A DNA stretch of 64,000 nt from Ceraceosorus guamensis. Lineage: Eukaryota > Basidiomycota > Exobasidiomycetes > Ceraceosorales > Ceraceosoraceae. Position numbers and translations under genes: made by a program. Shown one piece after another: positions 33,439 to 43,578 of the stretch; the stretch's first letter is position 1, and each line of letters begins with the position of its first letter. The stretch covers positions 62,001 to 126,000 of the forward strand of contig NW_020290000.1 of assembly GCF_003144195.1 (NCBI RefSeq). The letters run 5' to 3'. The notes below the pieces were generated by a model. It did not search any database. It was not told the origin of the DNA and saw only the letters and a program-made list of their open reading frames with translations.

Positions 33439-34753
33439 CTACAACTTAGACTTGGGGCCCTCGAGAGAGTCGCTCTTCTTAGGAGCGCTCTTGTATTCTC
33501 CCGCCTTTCCATCGTGCTGGGCAAGGCCAGACTCGTCTCTAGTGACTCCCAGCTCGATGAGCTTACCAAAGACAGCCGCAAAGTCCTTGAAGAACAAGTC
33601 TTGGTCCTCTGCGTACTTCTCGACCCAAGGTTTGAACTTGTCGTCCAAAGTAAGACTCATGTCCGTGGGCAGCATCATCAAGGGCTCATCCTCCTCGTCC
33701 ATGTGGGGTAGACGAGCAATCCACTGCCAGTGAGCTCCCTGCGCCTCTCTTCCCAGATGCTTCTTCTCCCACTTGAGCTTGATCAGCATCTTGTAGTACT
33801 GGTTGCTGAAACGAGTGGGGTTGTTGACCCAAGGACCTTCGAATCCGGATCTGTCAGCGTGACACCTGCCGAGGTTGTGTGCTCCAGAAAGCGCGACAAT
33901 TTCCTGGTCGTTGAAGCCCATCCTGTAGAAGATGGCCCGCAGATGATCTTGAGCTTGAGCCGCATCTGGCAGTCTGCCACGAGGAGGAACGCGAGCATCA
34001 TCGACAAAGTCGGTGCGTCCTGGGTACCACTCGATTTCGGGTCCCCCCATCGCCTTGATGGCCACGACTCCGGCCAAAGTCCACAGATCCGCGTAGGTGA
34101 TCCAGCTGTGCTTCTCCTTGATGGGTTCTAGGAAAACGCGCGCGTGCTGCAAGCCTGCATTCGCCGGGTCTCCTCCCTCCTTCTCGTACCTCATGCCCGC
34201 GCCATTGCTTCCGCCGGTCTTGGTCTCTGCGCAGTATGTACCTCTGTCACGAGAAGGTGGTGCAAAAGAAAAATCAGCTTGTGTCGAGCATAGAGCGGCA
34301 TTCTGCTGGCGACTGCAGCCCTTCGAGCGCCAAGATTTGATGCTATCGCCACGGCGTGATGGCCATGAATATGCTTGGGGCCCCGAGAGTACCACATGGC
34401 GCGTCCATGTCCTCCTTCTCGGCTCAACGAAGCTGAAGCTCTGCGGGTCTGCCTGGCAAGCCACGACTGAAAAGACTTCAAAGCTGTACTCACGACGAGT
34501 GCCAAGCCAAACGGACGAGGACAGGTCCGATGGAGCCATCGTCGTAGTCCTTGTTCTTCAAGATGGCCTCGACATCCTTCTTGACAGCTGCATGACAGTG
34601 ACGAGGAACGTGTCGGAGAGGTGGTAAGCTCGGGTCGTCCCTAGACGGGTCGCTCAGCGCCACATTGCACGGGGGGGGACCACACTCACCAGCTACTTGC
34701 TCCTGGGTGTAAGGACTCTTCAGCTTGGATGGGTGAATGACTTGAGCGGACAT
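33439..34753 (-). CDS. Class I heme peroxidase, cytochrome c peroxidase-like, with C-terminal SKL
   Basis: Reduces hydrogen peroxide; relatives use cytochrome c or ascorbate as donor. Exons on the minus strand are 34753-34690, 34587-34494 and 34243-33439, giving 320 residues. The distal site is RLAWHSSGTY (R47, W50, H51), the proximal haem ligand is H175 in [11 protein letters not shown], and W191 in GFEGPW matches the radical-forming tryptophan that defines cytochrome c peroxidase. [10 protein letters not shown] supplies the Asp that pairs with the proximal His. Two features depart from yeast Ccp1: there is no mitochondrial presequence, because [11 protein letters not shown] starts just before the catalytic domain, and the protein ends in GPKSKL. 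SKL is the classical PTS1 peroxisome signal. A peroxisomal peroxidase is therefore inferred. The upstream frame is open but has no ATG, so no presequence is hidden in the same exon. Confidence 0.93.
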
Positions 34754-36589
34754 CGTGGCGAATGAGGTGGTGTGAGTCGCAGACGCTTTAGTGTGGTGGG
34801 CGTGACGGTGGATTAGGACGCTGAGCAGAGTTGCAAGTTGAGTCAAGATTCGTGACTGTTGTGTGGCGTGAGTCGATGTACGGTCACGCTATACAAGAGC
34901 TGCAGTGTGAGTGCTTCCTATTCCTATTCAAAATAGCTGTGATCGAATCAACTTTTGAGACCTGGCAATCATTTGGCAGGGCGGGGAAGCGGCAGACAGA
35001 CGTGCATCGCGGGGAATCAAATCAAGCTCGTCATTCACATTCACGATCGAATTTGGCGGATTTCTTAAGTGGAAAGCCGAATCACGAGCCGTAGACCAGC
35101 AGAGCTCGTACGGCGGCAGGGATGGGCCGACCAATGAGGCGCTTGCGGATTTGTGATTTGTGAGCCAACATGCATCCACCGTTTCCCTTGCTTCGCGGGG
35201 GCGTCAAGAGTCAAGAGTCTGATTGAGTGTACAGTCAACAGTATAGCTGCTGCGCTGATGGCTTGTCTGCACGGCGAACGCACGGTACATGCTGTACGCA
35301 GAACAAGTATAGTAGTCAGAGTCAGCAAGAGTCAGAGTCAAAGTGCCACATCCGACGCCATCCGTTTGCCGAGAGCGTGCGATTGAGCAAGTCTCGCACC
35401 GCGACCGCGACCGCGACCGGAGCTGATATGGGACCGGGATGGTGCGCGGTCTGGCATCCATACTTTGCTGCTGAAGACGAGCAGCCTGCAGCACAGATAG
35501 GGACGCCGCCAGGCGAGTGCGACTCAGCAGCCTCGGACTCAAACTCTTGACTCAGACTGTGACTCAAGACTGCTGATGGAGCGACCGCCCTCGCTTCTGT
35601 CACGTTCGATATGCGTGTTGTGCGGTATCTCTCCATCGCCGGCGTCTGTTGTGCAGCTGCTTCAGAGCCCGCCGTCCGAAGTTTTCACACTCTGGGACCC
35701 TGCCTGGCGGCATGCGCGCAGCAAAGCACCAAGGCCCTTCGACCGCAGCCCCTTACCAAAGCAGGCACGCGCGAGACCCGACCAGGGACAGCGTCTCATT
35801 CCTACTCGATCACTCTGTCCCGGCCACGCCGCGTCACGACATGGAGGAGAGACTTGCTAAACGCAACCAACTATAGAGCTCTGTTGACCTTGCCATAGTC
35901 GTGAGTCCAGCAACAATCCGCGGCCCAGGAGAGCGCTCGCTCATCGGTGAACGAAAGCTGCTTGAAATGTGTGCATTGGCAGACGGACTTCTGTGTCCAC
36001 GCTACCACGCCTTAATTTTCTGACACCTCGGGCTGCGTCGGGCATCGGCAAACGACGGAGATCGCGCGATAAGATCTCACATTCTGAAAATCAATATTAC
36101 GTGAGCCAAGCCAAGCTGGTGCCGAGACTTTTTGATCAGAATGCTCTAGACACGTCTCGAAGTCACGTGGTAGGATCAAGTCTATAAGAGCTATCCGCGC
36201 GTCAGCATGGCGTGACATCAGCTCATCTCGAGACGCGCGTGCGTAGGCGGCGCTGCATGCCGAGCGACATCGTCAATAGCCACGGCTTGGGGTAGAAGTC
36301 TTGAGTTCGTGTAGTCTCGAGTCCAAATCGTCTTGTGACCTCGCTCAACCATCAACACCAGCATCGCGCACCTCTCCCGAAGCAACGTTCCTGAGGTGGC
36401 GAAGTCTCTGAGGTCTCTCACCTTCAGTCGTTGTGCATAGAGTGGATGCGTTGCCCCATCGCTTACTAGCAGTGCCACCGTGCCACCACGGGCCGCTCAC
36501 GTAGGTCCCGAAACGACTTCGAGAGCTGCGCCGGTTTCAGATCAAATCGCTGAGGCTTACGACACACAGACGAACCAACCATCGCCAGC
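34754..36589. other. 1.8-kb divergent spacer, peroxidase / GILT gene
   Basis: No gene is supported. It is rich in GAGTCA/GACTCA strings (35316-35344 and 35520-35571) and has four tandem GCGACC hexamers around 35398-35421. CACGTG lies at about 36163. Confidence 0.5.
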
Positions 36590-39500
36590 ATGCGAACAAC
36601 GAGCGGTATGGCGCATATCGCTGCGGTAGCACTGTGCAGCTTAGCGGCGACGGAGACGCTTGCGCAGGATGTCAATCAACTCGTATTCGGTGGCGCGACA
36701 GCGTCGACTCTTGCAGAGCAGGCCTCCTCGCCTTCTCTTGTACCCGTCAAGATAGGCCTGATGTCGAGATGTCCGGACTTCATCTCATTCGCTGCTCAAT
36801 TTTCCCGCGCCTTGCCCAAAGTGTGGTCGCTGATCGACCTTCAGTACGCATACATCGGCACTCGCAATCATTCTTCACCGTACGGCGCTTCTTGCAAACA
36901 CGGCGACATTGAATGCGCAGGCAATGTGCAGGAGCTGTGCGTCAACGATCATCTCAGGTCAAACAAGAAGATTTCATCTGTTGAAGCGCAGCGAACCACG
37001 TGGGACTTCATCGAGTGCCTCAACTACGGCGGCATCGCAGACATTGGAAAGGAGGATGCTGCACGCAACTGCCTATCTGCCGTTCATGGCCCACGATGGG
37101 AGGACGATGGTATCAAGCGCTGCGCCGAAGGGAAGTTGGGTCGCAAGCTTCTCGCCAAGAGTCTCCAAGATGCTCACAAATCTGACATTGTGTGAGTGAG
37201 AAGTTCACTGGTTTGCTTTAGAGTCGAAATCGCGGCAGCCTGACTTGATCATTCCCTGCACCTGCAGCAACTCGGCGACCCTGCAGATTGATGGCAACAC
37301 CATCTGTGTCAGGGACGGCGGCGAGTGGAAGCAATGCACAGGAGGTCACGAACCCACCGACTGGGTGCGAGCAATCGAAGACGCGTATCGTGCACGTAAT
37401 CCTTTTGTCGTGCTGCCAACCGACTCGATCTCTCGGAGTGTAGAAGGCAGCAAGAATCCCCTTCAGGCCACACCGCCAACGCGTGTGCTTCAAAAACGGC
37501 AAAGCGCGAGCAGTCCACCACCTCCACCGCCCCCTTCGAACTCTCAAAATCCTTTCAACAACGACGGACAGCGCACCACGCCTCTTTCGGTCTTCGTGAG
37601 TTTCACGTCCCCCCACGCGTCTACTGAATGGACCACATTTGGACTGACTTGTGCTCTCTTGCCCATCTCGGACCCTAGACATTTGTCATCGGTGAGCTGC
37701 CTTGCCGATTTTGTGTCCTGCGGCGGATGGGCACCTGGCCAGCCTCGCGCGATGGGCCGCCTGTGCAAAGAAGACAGGTCAGCGGAAGCACAACGCTGTT
37801 TGGCGATGGCAGCTCTGTGCCCACCCCGTTCCTTATCTTTGGCGTGTCAGGTGCGCAGCTGCGTGACCCGCCTGTACGCTGCACATTGCCGGCCCTATCC
37901 GCTGTGTTGCGTTGCAGATCGGCGCTGACATGGTCTCGTGTCTTTCCGCTTTGCCATCAGCCATCGCGCTCTTCGTTCTCGTGGTCGCTTTCGTCTTGCT
38001 TCGTATCTTCGTGCGAAATCGACGGCTCAGAAGGCTAGGTCTCCTGCCGGAAGGCGGTCCAATGGAGCGTTACTTTGGCGGCGCACTCGGAGTACCAGAA
38101 GACACTCTAGTCCCGCCAAAGCTTTGGGAGGCTAGCATCGTCGATGTACGAGACGGAGCCGCTGGGCGCGGCGCAGCGTCTGCCAGTCTCGCCGCTGGAG
38201 GTGACAAGAGTCATGGATGGGACGCTCTCATGCCCATCTCTGCGGCGCTACCTACCAGTATCTGCACCTCTCTCACGCACGGAGAGAAGCCTGCTGGCCC
38301 CCAGACGCCTGCCGCTCAGGATGCCGCAGCACAAAGCCAGCCAGCGCCTCAAGGCCTAGGCAGACGACTAGGTCTTTTCCGTCGTACTACTGCCGACGAA
38401 GCTGTTGGAAGCGGAACAGGAGAGTCGCCGGGCGACACTGCATCTGCGTCAGACGATAAAGCGCCGGATGACCGCATTCCCATCAACGTCAACGTGACTG
38501 TCTTGATTGCCATGCCCTCTCCCCAGACGGTCTTTCCCCATCGCGGTATGCGTAGCGCTGCGCTCGAACTGCGATCGCCAGCATCGCAGGCCACGTTCAA
38601 GACAGCCAACCTAGGCGCTACCCATCCTGTCAACGAGACTGAGGAAGACGAGCACAACGGCGAAGAGAAGGGCAAAACGAGGGCTTTGCACCGCGCACCG
38701 AGCATCAGCTCTGTCGCGACACGTAAAAGTGTGCGCGAGGCGCGCAGGGAGGCGTTCTTCGGCGAGCTGCCGCCTGACGCTGCAGAGCAAACCGAAGCTC
38801 AAGTTGAGTTGGTGCGCGGAGCGACCGACAAAGCAGACGAGGCTCTGCACGATGAGGAGGAGGAAGAGTTGCCCGAGCTCGTATTTGGCACTACTTCTGT
38901 TCCTGTCTATTCGAGGATTGGCCCTTTCGCGCCCCAAGCTTCAGGCGCACCGCTCAGCTTTGGCCACCAGTACTTGCAGACGCCAGCCTCCGAGCTTGAT
39001 CACCCGCATCGCAAGGACCTCTTGGACCTGATTCGGCGCGCTCGAGCCGCTCAGGAGAGCAAAGAGCGAGCGGAGGCTGCAAAGAGGGCAGCTGAAGCTG
39101 CCAAGCAGGCTGAAGAGACCAACGCAGCAAACCGAGCTAGCGCTGCTCCAACAGGCGACGATGCTCGTATTAGCTTGGCAAACACATCTATCGATGCCAA
39201 TGCTACTGGCCCGCCTGAAGCCGACTTGTCTTCTGGCCGTCCACCGCTTGACGACATTCTCGTGCGTGCGCATCAGCCCAGGCCCAGCACGGCCTCCACA
39301 GATGTCGGTCCGAACGGCCTCATGTACGAGCAGGCAGCGCGGCCGTCGTTTGGGCTTGCGGAAGCGAACGGGCGTCCCAATTCCTCTCGGACTGTGGATC
39401 CATTGTTGAACAGTAGAACGTCCACATCGATCGCGGAGCGACCGTTGGACCATCGGCGCGACGCCATGGCCGCAGAGTCTTCCGTATCGTTGGCCGGTCA

Positions 39501-39726
39501 TCCCCTCTCCACTGACTCGCCCATCCCGGCCACACCCGGTGCCGAGACGCTGCCACGCACCTCGACTAGCACGTGGCACACCGGCGTGACGGGACCCAGA
39601 TCTGAAGCGCCTCAACATGTCGTTGGTGACGACGATGAGGGCGATGACGACGACACTGCGCTCAGACAAGCAGCTCGGTACCAATCCGAGTTGTCCAAGC
39701 GCCTAGAGCAGTCACATGCTGCGTAA
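36590..39726 (+). CDS. GILT-family thiol reductase-like protein with transmembrane segment and long cytosolic tail
   Basis: N-terminal part: signal peptide (residues 1-25), then a GILT domain with KIGLMSRCPDF (C61), LQYAYIGTRN, YGASCKHGDIECAGNVQELC and a further Cys-rich segment. GILT enzymes reduce disulfides in lysosome- or vacuole-like compartments. The second cysteine of the active CxxC is replaced (C-P-D-F), so reductase activity is doubtful. Exons 36590-37191 and 37268-37595 are well supported and end in a Pro-rich linker. A further exon beginning at 37918 has one membrane helix (IALFVLVVAFVLLRIF), basic residues after it and about 580 mostly disordered residues to 39726. The connection is uncertain: a middle exon 37679-37843 keeps the frame (967 residues in total) but needs a weak GTGTCA donor, while the better GTGCGC donor at 37851 breaks it. 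The second half could also be a separate gene starting at 37930. Confidence 0.7.
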
Positions 39727-40058
39727 AGCCGCTGCAACGTTTTGTGCTTTCATTCACTCGACCATCCTTCTCGCAGGACTGCTTCAATAAGCTTTTCAGG
39801 TTGCAATACGCTCGACGATCCATCGCGCACATTCCGCTTCGTACGGTCACCTCTTTGACGTTCTGTATCATCACGATCCCCTTCACGCCTCTGTCATCTC
39901 CTTTGCCTCTGGTGACGCACGCTTGCAATTTGACGTTCCCCTTCCCATCCCATTGATTGACAGCGTGCAGGCGTCGCGAAGGGGATATGTATCGGGGCAA
40001 GCAAGGATCGGAACAGTGGGGAAAGAGCGGGACTGATAAAGGAGCTGCGAACGGGCGA
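39727..40058. other. Spacer between convergent genes
   Basis: 3' ends of the GILT locus (+) and REI1 (-). No other feature is supported. Confidence 0.5.
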
Positions 40059-41647
40059 TCATTGTAGCAGGGGGTCCCTAAAGTGGGCCTGGTTGTTCGC
40101 TCTGAAGCCCACTCTGGTCTTGAATTGCTCTCGGCGCTGAACATCCCTGAATTCCTTGATATGCCTCTTGGCTTCCCTTGCCTGGCCCCTGTCTTTGGCT
40201 TTGACCACATTCCCGCCGCGCTGTGCGAGACTCAGTCCGGACGCGTCCTGCTGCTCCGTCTTGCGAGCTGCAATGGCTCGATTCGCGAGTCGATGGGCCA
40301 ATGCTGAGCCGTGCGTGGCGGAATCTACATCTCGACCGGCCGGTCTCAACCTTTGGTCATAGACGTGTCGGAGAGCTCGATGGCCCAGCCTAGCGCCCGA
40401 AGGCAGCACCAATTCCATCTCGTTGTCACCAAACCGTACTCCTTGCGCGTCGGGTCTGACTCGTTTGCTAGATGTCGTAGCCACTGTGCCTGCATCAGTG
40501 GCATCCTCCGTCTCGGTCTCGGTGTCCACGTCTTCCTCTTCGTCACTATCTCCATCGACTGTGCCTTCCACATCCTCCCACTCTGCGTCTGGATAGCTCG
40601 AGGAGAAGTCGTAAAAGTCGCTCAGCTCCAGCATATCCTCGTCTGAGTCGTATGCAATCTTGCAATGACCCTTGTCCAGCATGTGAGATCGAGCCGCTTC
40701 TGCGCTGTTGAAACCTCTTCCTCTTCCATTGCAGAAAAGACACAGATGCCCAACGCTAACCTTGTCTGCTAGATAGACCATGAGCCCTGCCAGATCCGTC
40801 AAGTACTCTTGGTCCGGCACGAAAAAGCTATGGTGGCTGCGCAAATGTTCCAGCGTCTCGTCGAGCGATCTGAAGCCGGCTTTGAGACAAAACATGCACG
40901 CCTTTGAAGGATCCACGCGCTTGGAGGAAGCGATGCGCAGGTCGATCGCAGCTTCGATCTCTGCTTCTGTAGCGTCCGCAGGCACTTCCAGCGTGCCATT
41001 CAGGATCGCTGCGGAAGCTGCAGCATTGGTACTGGCAGCAGCGAGGGCTTTCTGCAGATCACTAACGTCTTCCAAGCCTTCCCCAGCAGGCGCAGTGTCT
41101 CCTGGAGATGCTGCCGTTTGCGCTGCGTGCTCACTCTCGGCGGCAGTTGAGTGCAAGATGGAGGGGGTCACCTTGGAGGAACTGGCTCGCGCTCGCGAGA
41201 GTAACGCTTCATTCTCCTTGTGCTTTCGGGAGTTGACGTGGGTGCGGAATGCATTTGCGGTGGCGAAGGATTTGCTGTTTGGCGAGTGCAGGGGAAGCAG
41301 GTCTTCGTCAGCTTCAGTGAACCAAAGCACTGATGCGACACGACAGCGAGGGCTCGCGCACGCAGACGAGGAGATCCAAATACTCACGCGCACGCTTGGC
41401 ATTTGCCTGCCTCTTTGACCGGCTCTGTACCAGCAGCGTTGATCTCCTCTACTTTCTCCCTAAAGACATCGGGCCTGACATGGGGCAAACCAGCAACTCT
41501 CCTCTTCATGTTGTAGCGATGAAGGTCACTCCGGTAATGCTCTCTTTGCGCGTCGGGAGAGGGGAATCCAATGGAGCACGAAAGACATGTCCACATGGGC
41601 GCGGCGGCTTGGGCGGCATTGCTACTTGAGGTGGCGACGTCGACCAT
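40059..41647 (-). CDS. REI1: Cytoplasmic pre-60S ribosome maturation factor, C2H2 zinc finger (Rei1/ZNF622)
   Basis: Acts late in 60S assembly in the cytoplasm, where Rei1 proofreads the exit tunnel and helps release Arx1/Alb1. Two exons on the minus strand (41647-41388 and 41274-40059) give 491 residues. The first finger is WTCLSC...H..DLH (C21, C24, H37, H43), the second (KCQACAKSF...H..SRKH) is split by the intron, a third is ACMFCLKAGF and the fourth is HLCLFCNGRG. An acidic run and a conserved C-terminal block follow: LPSGARLGHRAL, YDQRLRP, and at the end KTRVGFRANNQAHFRDPLLQ, the family's signature terminus. Length and domain order match the yeast and human proteins. It is convergent with the GILT locus. 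Confidence 0.95.
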
Positions 41648-43578
41648 AGCGTGTGAGGGGGACTGTTGTTTGCTGGGTCCTATGTCTGCTTCGAACTATT
41701 TTTTTGATCTAGAGAATCGGTGGCCTGATGGTAGCCTCAAGTGCAGTAGATCGCCAAATATGCTGCGCTCTTGGTGACTTAGAATGATGGTCATGAAGGT
41801 GGAGAGGCCTGATTGGGGTGATTCGAATAGCCTCGGACATCTGTCGCCAATCGCGGTCGCATGCGCGGCGCACAGAGGTAATCTTGAATGCTCAGCAGGC
41901 AGCATGCAGCAGCAGCAGCAGCAGCTTCCGCATAAGATGCGCGTCCAAAAAAGTCAATTCAAGATTTTGATCGATTTTTGATTGAAGCAAAATGTCGTGA
42001 TACGCGAGTCACGTGTTATCTTGTCATTCGGCCGAGAGACGAGTCACACGTAGGCCTGCGCGCCGCGCTGACCAAGTAGTTTCGGCCAGAGTCAAGGAAG
42101 GGTACAAGAGACATAGACACACCGAGCAGAGGCCGCCATGCAGCACAGCATGCTGCATGTGTGCTGGCTGATATGCCAATCCACCCGCGGGTCGCTTCTC
42201 AAATCGTGAATTTTCGTCGGCCTTTGCACAAGAGTTCAGCCGATGATGACGGCACGCTGCAGGCGCCATGCAGAGCGCGCCATTCGTGATTCCGACCTTG
42301 CTGCGCGTCAACATTCATGATCCAGTGATTCATGTGATTGTGATTTTTGATTCAAGAGTACCCTCACAAGGACTTACGAGCAGAGCAGCCTGCTGGCCAG
42401 AGCATGGGATAGAGGCTTCACAACAGCGACAGGGAAGCGCACAGGATTCCGTGTCGTTTGGTCTCAGAGTCAGAGTCACAATTAGTCAAGAGTCGCAAGT
42501 CGCGAGTCACGAGTCTGTGAATCAGAATCAAGTGCTGGTGAATACACATGGAGCCGGGTAAAGTCGCTTTATTAATTGCTGCGATGCGCGGCGTGCGCGC
42601 GTGCACGCATGCGCTGCTGCAGTGTGAGTCATCCGACGACGATCGTAGCCCATGAGCGCGAGCTCGATCTGCGGGTCTTGCTTGAGTCGTGAGTTGAGTG
42701 ACCTGCGCTTGTCGCTGCTCCGACATCTGCCGGACCCGTGAATCCGATGGCTTAATCATGAATCGTCCTTCGCACAGCAGCTAGGCTACATACAGCAGCT
42801 CTGCACATTATCTCCACTCACACTCGCACTCGCACTTTTTGACTGTGATTCACGATTGCGGTTGCTTGGATAGCGTCTGTGTTCAATCACGATTCGAGTC
42901 CAAGCCCGCGTCAAGAACCTAGCTTGTACGGTACGGTACAGCAGCGAGCCGACTGTATACTCTTTCACGCTTCACGCTTCTGATTGATTGCATTCAGATT
43001 CATGAATTTCACTCTGAAGTGATGTGCAATCCTCATTCTCGGTGGGTGCAGCATGTATGCGCGCTCTGTGTCCGGATTCGCCGCCAGCAGCTCGTTTCCC
43101 TGCCAGGTGTGTTGAGACTTCTCTGCACGTCCGGGGTCGTGTCCACAGCCGTGTGTAGAAAGCGCTGCAAGAGTTGTCAGTCAGTGTGAGTCCGAGTTGT
43201 GAATGTGAATGGCGATGGAAGTGCTCTTCCGCCCCTCTTCGGATAGCCCGGCAGTCTTGAGTGTTAAAAAAGCGTGTCGGCTATAGAGTAGAACACGTTC
43301 ACACAAAGATCCACTCACGTTTGTCGAGTTGATATAGGTACAGTGTACACGGACGGCACTGCAGCCGTGCTCGCGACTTTCTGCGGCTGCACTTGTGCTT
43401 GCACCCTGACCTGCTGCGTCATTGAGCGCCAAGAGTCTGCTCGTATTCCGCCGCGCTGCTCGACATCGCTTTTCTTCCAAGATAAGCCTGGCCTGTTCGC
43501 CTTTGCACCACCACCCCACCCAATCACTTCTCACGACTGGAAGTCTTGCTGTTCTGATCTGTGAATATCAGAGACATC
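41648..43578. other. 1.9-kb divergent spacer, REI1 / GUT2
   Basis: No gene is supported. A GCA run lies at about 41906-41930, and a dense block of GAGTCA / GTCACGAGTC strings spans about 42464-42530. Further GATTCACGA copies lie around 42846. The 60 bp before 43579 are CT-rich and probably hold the GUT2 transcription start. Confidence 0.5.
42464..42530. repeat. GAGTCA/GTCACGAGTC-type degenerate short repeat block
   Basis: Short GAGTC, AGTCA and GTCACGAG words follow one another with small interruptions. Similar blocks recur in other spacers, for example 35316-35344, 51190-51215 and 57088-57150. It does not resemble a gene or a transposon end. Confidence 0.6.

Noticed and set aside
34754-34846. 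N-terminal mitochondrial extension of the peroxidase
   Set aside because: The upstream frame is open and basic, but it begins with TTG and contains no ATG before 34753.
35576-35898. Three overlapping plus-strand open frames before the GILT gene
   Set aside because: All three frames being open reflects GC-rich composition; none has motifs or splice continuity.
37679-37691. 13-nt microexon (ACATTTGTCATCG) in the GILT locus
   Set aside because: Its splice sites look good, but including it alone shifts the frame so that the membrane exon cannot be read.
41817-41830. GATTCGAAT string resembling a tRNA T-loop on the minus strand
   Set aside because: No matching acceptor stem, D-arm or anticodon arm could be built around it.
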